The position numbers and the translations under genes were made by a program. From the NCBI RefSeq assembly GCF_000002865.3, contig NW_001865058.1, forward strand, positions 354,433-418,432: a stretch of DNA of 64,000 bases, given 5' to 3'. The notes under the pieces were generated by a model, which was not told where the DNA came from, searched no databases, and saw nothing but the letters and a program-made list of their open reading frames with translations. Origin of the DNA: Monosiga brevicollis MX1 (lineage: Eukaryota; Opisthokonta; Choanoflagellata; Craspedida; Salpingoecidae). This document shows positions 50,690-62,200 of this stretch, in pieces. The stretch's first letter is position 1. Every line of letters starts with the position of its first letter.

Positions 50690-53600
50690 ATGTTCTTTGT
50701 GAAGCGAGGCTGCGGGCACTGGCGTGCATGCTGCGGGATGGGGTGGATCTGGCTGGCAGTGGTCCTCTTGACGAGCGGGCTTGCTCCTGCCCTGGGGGCA
50801 GGCTCCTTGTGCGCCGCGCCCTGCACGCCCAACTTTAAAGGCACCTACGTGGTCTGCAGCTATCGCCGCTTGCTGAGCCTCGATGTTCCCCTTTGCCCCA
50901 ATCAGATGTCTCCCGATGTTCGCGTGACGTGCGATCTTGACGCCGCCACCACACCCGTCTCCCCCGACTGGACGGTGGCCGGCCCCCATGTGGCACCATT
51001 GTTCAACAACATGTCCTCGCTGTCTCTGCAAACCACCAATGGGCCCTGTTGCACGCTGCCCCAGCGCAACGACACGGCCTTTCCAACTCTCAAGAAGCTC
51101 GATTTGCAATGCACCACCTCCCTCGAATTCTGGGCGACCCTGCCCACACCCCTTTTCACGACGCTCGCCACTCTTCGCTTAACCGTCCCCGCCTCCAACG
51201 CCCTGAGCCCACGGGATCTTCCACCCCCGTCCCCACCGCTTGTTGGCGTCACCGCCTTTGACATCAGCGCCGCCGATCTTGTGCAAGTCACCCCCGACGC
51301 CACCTTTGATGGTCTTCCCAATCTCTCCGTCCTCAATCTGGCGGGAAATTTGCTCACAGCTGCCCCTGGCCAGCTCTGGCAGCGTCTCACCGCGCTTCGT
51401 TTCCTCGATCTCAGCGACAACTACCTGCAAAACTTGGACTCTGCCGCTCTCCCAAGCTCGCTCCAAGTTCTCAATCTTAGCCGCAATCGCCTGCCCACCC
51501 TCCCGGCTGCCCAGCTCCAGGCCCTCACGCAGCTGCAAGAACTTCACCTCGGATCCAATGTGCTCACCACCTTAGCGCCTGGCGTCTTCGCTCCCACCTC
51601 CAATCTTCGGCAGCTCACCCTTGCGGCCAACCATCTCACCGATCTTCCTAGCACCGGTCTCTTCGCGGCCCTGACCCGCCTCCAACTCCTCGAACTGTCC
51701 GACAATGCCCTGACCAAGCTTCGAGCCGGCGCCCTGCGGGGCTTGGGACAGCTGCGCACCATCAACCTCAGTTTCAATCAATTGCAGACCATGGAAGCCC
51801 AGGCACTCGCAACCGTCCCCCAGCTTCGTGTGCTCAACATGACTGGCAATGCCGGCCTCAAGACATTTCCAACCGAGCTCTTTGCACACCAGGGCTTGCT
51901 CGAGCAGCTGCTCTTTCCAGGGTGTGGGCTGACGGGCTTCGCCTCAAACCAGTTTGACGCTCTCACTAGTCTGCAGCAGTTGGCCTTTTATTCCAATAAC
52001 GTGGCCACCATTCACCCTCAGCAGTTTGCACGCCTGACCAACCTCGTGTACCTGCCCATGGCCTCTAATCGGCTCAAGGAGCTTCCCCCGCACATTTTTG
52101 ATTCCCTGACGCGCCTTGAGGTCCTCTACATTGACTCGCACCGCTTCACCAGTCTCCCGCCGGGCATTTTTGACCGCCTCACAAACCTTCAGCAGCTTTT
52201 TGCTTACAATCTCAATCTCACGAGCATCGATCCTGGCCTGGTGCGCCACAACACCAATCTACGCTATCTGGACTTGAGCAACTCCTTCCAGCCTGCCCAC
52301 AGTCAAACTGTGGACCTCCAGCTCTCGGGCCTTGTCAACCTCACGACTCTGCTCTTGACCAGCCTCCAGCTGCCCGCTGGCACCAATCAGGCCCTGCTGG
52401 CGCGCACCAATCTGGAACACGTGGAACTCGGCGGGGCCTCGGTGTGCGACCCTGCAACTGGTATTGGCAATTTTACACTGAGCGACGCCATGTCGCGGTT
52501 CGTGCTGCAAGACACCAACTGCGAGGCCATCTGGGTGGCGGCCCATCGGGTGGCGGCCGAAGTTGTGCTCATGTACAACAAACAACTGACCAGCGTCACG
52601 GTTCGCGCAATTGATCTGCACGAGCTGGCCGTTTCCCACAACCCCGTGCTGCGCACGCTCTCCAGCCCAGCCTGCACTGAATTTGATATGAGCGGCACAC
52701 CCTTGCCGTATGACGACCGATACTGCCAGGCCTGGGGGCAGAATGTGTTTCAGGCACGGAGCCTGAGCGATCCAAGTTCGTACAGCGACAATCTGGCTCG
52801 TTTTTTGCGCAATTGCTTTTATAATGCTGCCATTCTGGATCTGAGTGGTAACGGCTTTATGAACCGGCTCACCGTGATGCGTGAGACGCTCGGCCAACCT
52901 TTTCTGGTGGGCACGGGGATGGTGCAGCCGCGGGTGCAGATCAACCGAATGTGGACGCCCGTGTTGTCTTTTGCAGCGGTGCCTGCTCTTGTGCTGCAGG
53001 ATGTGCCGGCCAAGTGTTCCCTGCAGTCACGCTGGGACCGCATATTTGACCAGGCCAACAACAACGAGGCTGTGGACGTGTATCAGCAGTTTGACTGCGC
53101 ATGCGTCCCAGGGTACTCGACTCAGGGCGCAGCAGGTACCTGCACGCGCAACAAGACGTTCTTGGACCATTGGTGGGGCATTCTCATCGTGGTGGTTGCC
53201 AGCACGCTGGTTACGCTGCCGTTTTTCATCTGCGTGCTGCGCGTGATTTTCCGCCGCCTGCGCAAGGTGGAAGATGATCTCGAGCTCAACGCGCGCCTTC
53301 TTGAAAACGCCGAGACTGTGGTTTCGGCCCTCAAGAAGGGGTGGGAGATCGACTTTGAGGAACTCGCGCTCCGCGAGCGCATCGACGGGAGCATCCCAGG
53401 CACGTTTGGGGAAGTGTATCGGGCCGAGTGGGGCAAGTTTGAGGTGTGCGTCAAGGTTTTACGCCTCAACTGGCTGCATATGGACCCAATGGTACGGCAA
53501 GACTTTGAAAAGGAGGCCGAATTTTTGCAACAGACCAAGCACAGGAACCTCGTGCGTTTCTTTGGCCTGGGGGAGACCAACTGGAGTCCGCCAGCTCCCT

Positions 53601-54358
53601 TTATCGTGCTCGAGCTGGTGGAGCGCGGTGCTCTCAACGATGTCCTCAACAAAGAGCATCTGCCATGGCGCACCAAGCTGAGCATTGCAGCGGACGCTTC
53701 GCGTGGTTTGGCTTTTATTCACAGCCTGGGCCATCTGCACCGAGACGTCAAGAGCGGCAACTGCCTGATTACGAGTGATTATCGCTGCAAAATCAACGAC
53801 TTTGGGACCCTGAAGCGGCCTTCAGAGGATCGCGAGCGAGAGCATCTCAGGGGCGTGGAGGATGACGAGGGCTGGATTGCTCTGGGTTCGCTAGCCAGCA
53901 CGGTTGCGTCGACGGGCTCGAGCCAAGCCGCTCTTATGACCATGTCGACAACGGCCGGCACACCCATGTACATGGCGCCCGAGTGCTTGTTGCAGGGCAA
54001 GGTGTCTCCTGCCGCGGATGTTTTTGCTTTTTCACTTATTCTGTGGGAACTGCACTTTGAGCGTAGCCCGGACATTTTGCGCGAGCTTGAGGTTCCGCTG
54101 CGCGGACCGCTGTTTCCCACCCTGTGCCGAGTGTACCGCGAAGGGCGCCACTTGCCCTTGGAGGGCATGGTCGACTGGTATCAACGGCTTTGCGCAGCGT
54201 GCATGAGCCTCGAGCCGGCTGATCGACCCTCTTTTGACAGCGTCTTGCACGAGCTTGAAGCAACCTTGGCGCACCCGGACCTTGACATGGAGGTCAAGGC
54301 GGTGGTGTCTCAGCCCCAACTTGACCTCGACACCTCTACAGAAGAACAGCGCGTTTAA
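50690..54358 (+). CDS. LRR receptor with cytoplasmic TKL-like protein kinase domain
   Basis: A single uninterrupted exon encodes 1222 residues. After a signal peptide (WIWLAVVLLTSGLAPALGAG) and Cys-containing cap comes a long array of leucine-rich repeats, roughly residues 190-600 (for example LRFLDLSDNYLQNL, LQVLNLSRNRLPTL, LQLLELSDNALTKL). A Cys-containing juxtamembrane region and one span (ILIVVVASTLVTLPFFICVL, about 830-850) follow. The kinase has a degenerate glycine loop (SIPGTFGEV, first Gly replaced), Lys922 in VCVKVL, HRDVKSGN (Asp1019), DFG (Asp1037), TPMYMAPEC and DVFAFSLILWEL. HRDxKSxN is TKL-like rather than the HRDLAARN of animal tyrosine kinases. All essential residues are present, so it is probably active. 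The likely role is a cell-surface receptor; the ligand is unknown. Lack of introns is unusual next to its neighbours. Start chosen at the first ATG before the signal peptide. Confidence 0.93.
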   Translation: MFFVKRGCGHWRACCGMGWIWLAVVLLTSGLAPALGAGSLCAAPCTPNFKGTYVVCSYRRLLSLDVPLCPNQMSPDVRVTCDLDAATTPVSPDWTVAGPHVAPLFNNMSSLSLQTTNGPCCTLPQRNDTAFPTLKKLDLQCTTSLEFWATLPTPLFTTLATLRLTVPASNALSPRDLPPPSPPLVGVTAFDISAADLVQVTPDATFDGLPNLSVLNLAGNLLTAAPGQLWQRLTALRFLDLSDNYLQNLDSAALPSSLQVLNLSRNRLPTLPAAQLQALTQLQELHLGSNVLTTLAPGVFAPTSNLRQLTLAANHLTDLPSTGLFAALTRLQLLELSDNALTKLRAGALRGLGQLRTINLSFNQLQTMEAQALATVPQLRVLNMTGNAGLKTFPTELFAHQGLLEQLLFPGCGLTGFASNQFDALTSLQQLAFYSNNVATIHPQQFARLTNLVYLPMASNRLKELPPHIFDSLTRLEVLYIDSHRFTSLPPGIFDRLTNLQQLFAYNLNLTSIDPGLVRHNTNLRYLDLSNSFQPAHSQTVDLQLSGLVNLTTLLLTSLQLPAGTNQALLARTNLEHVELGGASVCDPATGIGNFTLSDAMSRFVLQDTNCEAIWVAAHRVAAEVVLMYNKQLTSVTVRAIDLHELAVSHNPVLRTLSSPACTEFDMSGTPLPYDDRYCQAWGQNVFQARSLSDPSSYSDNLARFLRNCFYNAAILDLSGNGFMNRLTVMRETLGQPFLVGTGMVQPRVQINRMWTPVLSFAAVPALVLQDVPAKCSLQSRWDRIFDQANNNEAVDVYQQFDCACVPGYSTQGAAGTCTRNKTFLDHWWGILIVVVASTLVTLPFFICVLRVIFRRLRKVEDDLELNARLLENAETVVSALKKGWEIDFEELALRERIDGSIPGTFGEVYRAEWGKFEVCVKVLRLNWLHMDPMVRQDFEKEAEFLQQTKHRNLVRFFGLGETNWSPPAPFIVLELVERGALNDVLNKEHLPWRTKLSIAADASRGLAFIHSLGHLHRDVKSGNCLITSDYRCKINDFGTLKRPSEDREREHLRGVEDDEGWIALGSLASTVASTGSSQAALMTMSTTAGTPMYMAPECLLQGKVSPAADVFAFSLILWELHFERSPDILRELEVPLRGPLFPTLCRVYREGRHLPLEGMVDWYQRLCAACMSLEPADRPSFDSVLHELEATLAHPDLDMEVKAVVSQPQLDLDTSTEEQRV

Positions 54359-54652
54359 TTTATGAGGGCTATACCACGAAATTGACATTGTCTTGTCTTT
54401 TATGCCGATCAAATGATACTCTTGTTCTAGTCGAGAGCAGCCGTCTTTGCATGCATTATCATGTGCATGACATAAGATGTGTGCGTGTATGGGGCGGGGG
54501 AGGGAGGATCTGTGCACGACGGGCTCTACGCCGCCTCTCACAGGCCGCCTTGTTTCTCTTGCTCTTTGTGTTCATAGATCAATTTTGTGATTTACATGTA
54601 AGGAAAAGTGAAGAAGATGAGATTTTGACACAAAATTTTCATTTTTTTTTTG

Positions 54653-54703
<51 letters not shown>

Positions 54704-54753
54704 CGAGAGAAGTGTGTGCGGGGAAAGATCGAGAGAAGTGTGTCCGAGGAAAG
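54359..54753. other. Intergenic region with CA repeat
   Basis: About 395 bases between two forward genes. It is A/T-richer than the coding flanks and contains a CA run (about 54658-54700) 54 bases before the next start codon. Confidence 0.75.
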
Positions 54754-56355
54754 ATGGGCGGTGCTGTGGAAAACGCCCTGCAGCGGGCCGTGCAAGAGGC
54801 CTGGCGATGCCGGCTGCAGGAGCACGATGTTGTGTGCCAACGCCTTCAAAATAGGGCCAAGACGTTGGAGCTTTGGTTGGATGGTGTTGAGGCTCCGCCC
54901 GCTGAGGCTAACAGCAAGGTGAGGGTCGACGCCAGGCCGGTGCTCCTCCGCTGGGCTCTCGTTCCATTTGAGCTGATGCGCGTGTGTGGGTGGCATCACT
55001 TCTGCCGGGCGCCTTGTAGACGGACACGACGGTGGGGCGGCCTGTCCTGCACGATCTTGAGCGAGATGTCAAGGTGAGCCGGTGAGACGGTTAGGTGTTG
55101 CGACGCCCGACCTCGCTGTCTGATGTTTGGCTGCTTTTGTGCATTGGGCTTTTTGCAGAATCAGGTCGAGGCGCTGTCAGCACTTGTCGCATCGACATCG
55201 CCGACCGTGCACGCCGAGGCAGAAAATGGCATTGCTTCAAGTACGGGACCTGATGGTGCCCCGCCGGGCCCGGAAGCAGTCTTGCACGACATGCGCTGCC
55301 ACCAGGTGGCCGAGGGCTTGCGAATCCGGCAGCTCGAGGAGCGATATGAGCACGCTGCAGCAGCGCGGGAAGAGCGGGTGCAACAGCTTTTGGATGCTGG
55401 AGCTCAGCAGGTTCAGGGACAGGGCGCACAGAGTGCTGCCGTGACACAGGCCTTGCTGAAGCACTATGTATCGGTCGCGGGCCGTGAGGCAGCGCTCTCA
55501 CAGGCTCATGCACATCGTGCGCAGCTTGATGACCTTTTGGTGGAGCGTCTTGGTGCCGGGGAGCGCATGCAACAAGCCCATCATGCAGTCACACATTTTG
55601 AAGACGTTTTGGCAGAGACGGAGGGCGCCATTCAGAGTCTGGCGAGTGAGCTAGCATCCTTGCGACGGGTGGTGGAGGAGGAGCGGCAGACACTGTGGCA
55701 AGCGTCCGTAACGCACCGCGCGACGCTACGCGCACAAGTTGAAACGGCTGTCACCAAGCAGCAAGTTGCGGCGCGACGTGTGGCACAAGCCGTGAGTGCT
55801 TTTGCCTGGCATCTGAACGCCACGGTGGATGGTTCGTCGTCCATGCCTCAGCTTTGGCATGAGACATCAATGGCCTTGGCCGATCCGGCAGCACCGGCCA
55901 CACGTGCTGGCATATTTCCGCTGCTTCGGCGTGGCCATGAAATTGTGGGTGTCCAGCGTGATCCGATTGCGGTTGTTCAGCATTTGCAACAGGCCATCAA
56001 GGCGCTTGAGACAGATAATACAATCCTGGCTGAGGCGTTGACGCGGGCACGGTCCAGTCGCTTGCTGCAAGTTGGACCTTTGGCCCGGCAGGCTGGGGAG
56101 GAGGAGGCAGCGGTTCTGCAGCGCTTGGAGGCCGTGCGCGAACAGCAAGCGCAGGTTAGCGTGGCTAAGGGCTACGAGTTACTACAGCAACGGTATGTGC
56201 ATCAAATTGTCCCCACTCGACTTGTCTTTGCCCTTGGGTTGCTGGCACGCACGATCACGTCGCCACGCATTCATGGGCCCGTGCGCGCATGTATATATGT
56301 ATATATTTATAGGCGAGATCAGCCGGCCCTTCGCATTCAAGTGCCCGAGTTTTGA
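54754..56355 (+). CDS. Unrecognised coiled-coil protein
   Basis: Four exons (54754-54918, 55020-55073, 55159-56192, 56313-56355) give 431 residues. The sequence is Ala/Gln/Glu/Arg-rich with heptad-like hydrophobic spacing, especially VLAETEGAIQSLASELASL with VVEEERQTLWQAS, and AVLQRLEAVREQQAQVS near the end. A less helical patch (WHLNATVDGSSSMPQLWHE) interrupts it. The protein begins MGGAVENALQRAVQEAW and ends RIQVPEF. No catalytic motif, signal peptide or membrane span is present. An augmin or other cytoskeletal coiled-coil subunit is possible, but similarity is too weak to name one. The last intron (56193-56312) is the least certain junction; an AT-rich ATATATTTATAG acceptor supports it. 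Confidence 0.7.
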
Positions 56356-56776
56356 CAACAGCCCGCTCGATTCCCCGTCTCGTCAAGTTTCGCGCTGGGC
56401 CATGTTCAATTGTCCGCCTGCTGGACACGAATCAATTGACAAAAGTATCAAGGACTCAACTTGAACAACCGTTCTTGGAACCGTCAAGCCCCGCCCTGCT
56501 CAAGAAGGAGGTCAACCTTTTGACCAACGCTGCGGCATAAGATCACCAGTGTCAAGGAAAAAAACCGAGCAAAAGTCACTCAAAATATGATTGTAAATTG
56601 CGAAAGAAAAAGGAAAAGGGGGGAAAGAGCCATAACTCGGTTGATTGGGAATGGAGGGTGCCCGCGCAGCGGGACGGGACGTCAGACAAGCCAGGACGAC
56701 AAGCTTGGTCATGCACAAGCATGCACGGCTCGTTTCATACACAGGACCAGCGTCCTCGGGCCTCGCGCCGAATACT

Positions 56777-57027
56777 TTAGGCAATTTTGTCGGAGCGGAC
56801 GGGCGTCGATGCACTAATGAGGGTATCAGATACAATGTGGTGAAGCTCTGTGCCCGAATGCTCCTTCTCGTAGCGGCGCTTGCAGCGGTAGATGCGAAAG
56901 CTGATGAAGAAAACCACCAGCAGGCCAGCCACGAAAAAGACGGCGATCAAAGCCGCCACAAGAATGCCCATCGACTCTGGGTCCAGCACCTCTCGATCGA
57001 GATACTCTGGCCGATCACCGTTGCTCG
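56777..57027 (-). CDS. C-terminal exon of a small single-pass membrane protein (partial)
   Basis: Open frame after a possible acceptor (AACGTAG|CG, exon from 57027) down to a TAA ending at 56777. It encodes a short ectodomain piece (SNGDRPEYLDREVLDPESM), one strong span (GILVAALIAVFFVAGLLVVFFI) and a basic-start cytosolic tail (FRIYRCKRRYEKEH) of about 40 residues. The upstream exon or exons carrying the start codon were not resolved; no ATG within the next 200 bases on the minus strand gives a clean phase-1 donor with a signal peptide. The (AGAGC)n repeat may lie in its 5' region. Family not recognised. Confidence 0.5.
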
Positions 57028-57164
57028 CTACGTTTGAATCGTGCCGGCAGGACCGCGACGTGAGTCAACATCAGCGAGCACGCATGAGCGGTTCAAGTTA
57101 CAACACACCAGGAGCAAGCGCAACTCACACATGACGCACGGTCCACGATCTCGCTGTCAATTCA

Positions 57165-57754
<590 letters not shown>

Positions 57755-57762
57755 CCGACGAA

Positions 57763-58696
57763 ATGGCGGCGCCACTGCGAAGTGAACAAGTGCTGGATGC
57801 ACGCTGGGATCGTTGCCTGACCAATGCCATTACTTTTACAGGTGCGTGGCGAGGAGGTCGTTCATGTCGTCTTCAATCAACGGCTGTGCTTGTGCGAGGG
57901 CATGATCAGTGAGCCCTTCCCGCAAGTTGCACGCGGCTGCAAGCTGCGCGGGTCGGCTCCAAGCATACAAAAAACGGGATGCGCTGCCCTCGGCGTCTCT
58001 CGTACTGCTGGTTCCATCGAGCCCGGCGCAGGCTTGATTTTCGTCTTCACCATGGCGCGCACTTTGCCTTGTTGTTGTCTTTTCCTTCGCTCTTTGCCAT
58101 CTGTGCCATCTGCTCATGCTGGTGTCCTGCATGAATTTGCGGTCCTATTAGGCACTGGCTTTGGCTTGGGCGCTCTCTTCTCGCTGGTGCTGTTCCGAAG
58201 TGCGGCACCTCGTTTTTTCGCCGAGCCCCCCTCCTTGTCGCTTCCTGTCTCACGTCTGTATTGAGGCCTGGCACATATCTCACCCACTCCCTCTTCATTG
58301 CTTCGTGCTTTTTCGCCACCGTTTCTTGCTTCCCCTTGGCGCTTGGCAGGGCGGCCATGGCCCTTGGCCATGGGTACGGGCTTTGGTGCGGGCATGGCCT
58401 TTTCAGAGTGCCAGTATGACTTTTTGCACATGACTGCGCCCGCCCCCTCAAAGGCAGCGGCCAGCACTCCCGTCCAAACTTCCACGGATTCAACCCCGCC
58501 GGCCGAGGTGAGCCCCCACCAATTGGCACACGCCACTTTCAAAAGCTCTGCTGCCTCCACAGCAGCGCCCCTGTGCCATCCCCTCATTCAGCGTGCTACA
58601 CTTTGATAGTCCAACATCAACGGCCACAACTAGTTTTTTTTTTCTCCCGTTGCCCCCCACCTGTTTCAGCCGCCCAAGGGTTTACTCGTAGCTTGA
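57763..58696 (+). CDS. MICOS10: MICOS subunit MIC10
   Basis: Four exons (57763-57841, 58152-58199, 58350-58507, 58670-58696) give 103 residues. The N-terminus EQVLDARWDRCLTNAI matches the MIC10 start (LGRKWDRCLADAV in human). Two short hydrophobic hairpin spans carry the defining glycine-rich motifs: GTGFGLGALFSLVLF and GTGFGAGMAFS, linked by RRRPWPLAM. SECQYDF follows, as in animals. A Ser/Thr/Pro-rich C-terminal extension (about 35 residues) exceeds the human tail. MIC10 oligomerises through the glycine motifs and bends the inner mitochondrial membrane at crista junctions. The last 9-codon exon rests on a good acceptor (CTGTTTCAG) and phase only. Confidence 0.94.
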
Positions 58697-59223
58697 GCAC
58701 GTGTCTCCAAAGCCAGCCAGAGGAGTCACCCTTCTCATCTGCTCTTCCTTTCTGCTCTTGTCCAGTGGTGACTGCTCGCAGTCAAGCATGGCTTGCGGTA
58801 TGGAGACATCTCGTTGTTCTCTCAGCCATCCCTCTTGACAATTCACCCATCAACATCAATGCTCAAACATCTAGTCCTGGCTGCGCAACACGTGCTTCTT
58901 CCTCCTGATGGTCAAGAGATGCCGATCAGGCCTCTGTCAATTAAATCCCAATGGTCAACTGCAAGGGGGAGCGAGCATAAAAAAAATGGCACAAGGCAAC
59001 AGGGACAACAGCACCAACCAGGAACAATATGCTTCATACAAAAACACAAAAAAAAACAAAAAAACAAAACAAAACAAAGAGAAAACTTGAACGAACACAC
59101 ACACAGCTGCTGAATTATTCCGACTCTAGCAAGGCTCTCCCATTCATTGCCCAGCTGGAAAGGCAAAGTGTCTCAATCAAAGCGTCTGCACATCGCACGA
59201 TGGTTGAGGAATAGATCCGTTTC
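58697..59223. other. Convergent 3' region of MIC10 and CSDE1
   Basis: About 530 bases between converging genes, A-rich near 59040-59090 (CAAAAC-type patches). No gene seen. Confidence 0.6.
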
Positions 59224-62200
59224 TTAATGGGCCACCTCTTCCTCGACTGACAACGCCGCAACGGCAGCACCAGCAGCCTCGACAGCCGCCGGACTAGCCT
59301 CAGCACTGTACTGTGGGACCATCTCGCGGCAGCGGCCCGGAGGAAAGCCTTCGCCGGCCACTGGTCCGCGAGGCAGTCGCACCACCAATGACCTTCAGGG
59401 AACATGGTAGACAAGAAAACGAGAGGAGTTGACAGAAATCGTGAGGCATAGCTCGGGGATCCTTGCAGATGACATGGCCATGCCCGTCAATCAAACTTAC
59501 CGAGAGGCGCTGGCCTCGGCAGGACGAAGTTGCAGACTCTGCGGGCGTGCCTTGACCCTGGTGATCAAAAGCAAAAAGGGCACGAGCATCATATTCAATC
59601 AACGTCAGTTGCGACGCCAAACCGAGAAACAAACAGGAGGTCCCCCTTTGCCCACAACGATCACGACAAGTCGAAAAGCCGCGCCGAACGACCCACTCTT
59701 TGCGAATGTTGACGGCTTGTGCTCGGCCTCGTTGATGATCCACTTCAATATCAAATGTTACCTACAGCCCGCCATCAGTTGGAGCCAGCCAAAGGGTGAG
59801 CATCAACCCACCAAAAAATTGATTGTGTGCGTTTGCATGAAAGTGTGTGCGCAACAATTGATCGTGAGCTTCGACATACAGCATCGCGCGTCGCCAGACG
59901 TTGATTGACACCCTTGCGCACAAAGTAAACACGCTTTTTTTCCTGTCAAGTCCAAAAACAACAACACGTGCGTGAGGAAAAACATCACCGTCCTCGAGCC
60001 GCATTGCCAGGTGGCGCAAGAAAAACCAACCTCAGTTTCGATGTAACCATACGTATCGCGGAGTGTGACGACGACGCCTTGAGCATCCTTTTGAGACTTC
60101 AGGTCGATGACCTTGAGCATTTCAACGGCCTTGAGATGTGCCTCGTCAATGAAGACAATGCGGAAGCGCACAATGTCGCCGACGGACAGGGTAGCGCTGC
60201 CCTCATCGGCCGAGAAGGAGTTGAACAGGACCGAGTCCCCCACTTTGGGACGTGCCAAGCCGGTGTCCTTTGAAGATGATCGGCCTTCGGCCTCCGAATC
60301 AGCCTCGGTTGACGCCTGAGACTCCGCCTCTGGCTTGGCGGATGTACCGTCCGCCGTTCCGGCTGCTGTGGCCGATGCGGGGTCTTCAGCATCCCCGGCA
60401 TCCACATCGGCTGCGGCCAGCTCGGAGAAAACAACCTGTGGTACCTCAGGGGTAGGTGACGAAGGAGGCACCTTGGTGATAACGACTGTGCCACGGGACG
60501 ATTGCCCCGCGCGCTGAGCTTGCGTCACGCGCCCCTCAAAAGTGCCAGGCTCAAAAACTTCGACCACATCCAAGTTGTCCTCATCCATCTACGTGCACGG
60601 ACGCACGCATTGTGAGCTCAGGGCTTGTTTGAACATGCGCGCGCAAGGTTTGCTACGGTCGAAGCGGGGCCAAGTATAGCGTACTTTGATGACTTGGACG
60701 GCAATGGGCTTTTCCTCAGTCGTGTCCACGACATACGAGACCCAGTCACCTTCGCTGAGGGTATTAAAGCCGTCAGCCACCTCACTATGGGAGAAACAAC
60801 AACCAAACACAAAAGCAACCAAAGATCAACAGGTGAGAGCAGCACAGATGAGTGGCATGCAGTTAAAAGTTGAAAGGTGGGGACGCAACAGAAACAGGTA
60901 GCACCCTCAAAACAACGAGGGCCAGGAGACCATGGAGTGGCCTCTGTTCAATCCTCTCGACTCGTACCTGCCGTGGAAAAAGTATTGGCTGTCTGAAACA
61001 TGGGCCTCGACAAACCCATAGTTTGTGCACAGTCGCACGACTCGTCCCTGCTCAAGATGGACACGCATCATGCGTTCGTCACAAGGTGAAGACTCGACAA
61101 AATGTGACACGCGCGATACTTGGTGATTGTGCGCGCTTGGGCGCACAAGGTGGCGAGATGGCACGATGACGTACCAGTTCAGCATTCTCATCGATAGTCT
61201 GTTCAGCATCGACATCCACAGCTTGCCACGCCTTGCCCATGTGCTTGACATTAAAGTCAATCTGCACAGCATAGACAGCATAGACAGGTGAGGGGCCAGG
61301 TGGATGGGCTACGCACTGGAGGGGGTGACCAGACGCAAGCCGCGGACCGGCTAGACAGAGACAAAGGAACGTCAATGCACACCTCTTGTTCACTTGCAAG
61401 GGGCCGGCCAGGACGGTTGATGTTAAAGACAAGGGCAGAATCATCGCGCAGCGTCGTGGTGATGTCGGTCAAAAGATCATCAGTGGGCAGGCGCAGGCTG
61501 GTCACGTGGGCGCGGCGTGTGCCATCAGGCTTGACGCTGACATAGCCCTGGAAGCGGCGGGCGCCTTGGGTATCACGGGCCAGTACAGCTTGCAGGTCTG
61601 CAGGCGTCTGGTCAGCGGTGGCGGGGCGTACGGCGCAGGCCACTGGATATCGGGTGGTACCAATGCGGGAGGTACCACGGAAGAAGGTCACGGGTTGCCA
61701 CTCGAGGGTCGAGCTGGAGTGAGGGCGGGGCCAGGGGCGGCTATCCAAGGCGACTTCAGCCGAAGAGGCCAGTTCGCCATCGTGCACGGGAAGCATGGTC
61801 CAACTGGCTGGCTTGTCCTCAGTTTGGGGTTCCCACACCACCACGAGACCAATGACGTCAAGCCGAGAGCGAACACGAGCGCGCGGGTACGTCAGATAGA
61901 TGCCGACCGCTAGGGGTTGGGCGGGGTCAAAGTCCACCAGGGTCAGGGTTCCAGGCCGGAGGGGTTCGATAGCCATGGCCGCTTCTCGGCCGCGGGAAGA
62001 ACCGAGGTCAAAGGCCACTTCGGCGCCCATCTTGAGATCCACTTCGCGCTTGGGGCCGGTAAACTCGGGCAACACGTTGCTTTCGTGATAATAAACGTCC
62101 TCGGCTAAGCCGAGGGCGGCGATAAATCCAAAACCACCACGACGAACGAGTTTGACAATGCCTGTGTGCCGCGGCTTCTCTTCGACGGCCCAGCGATGAA

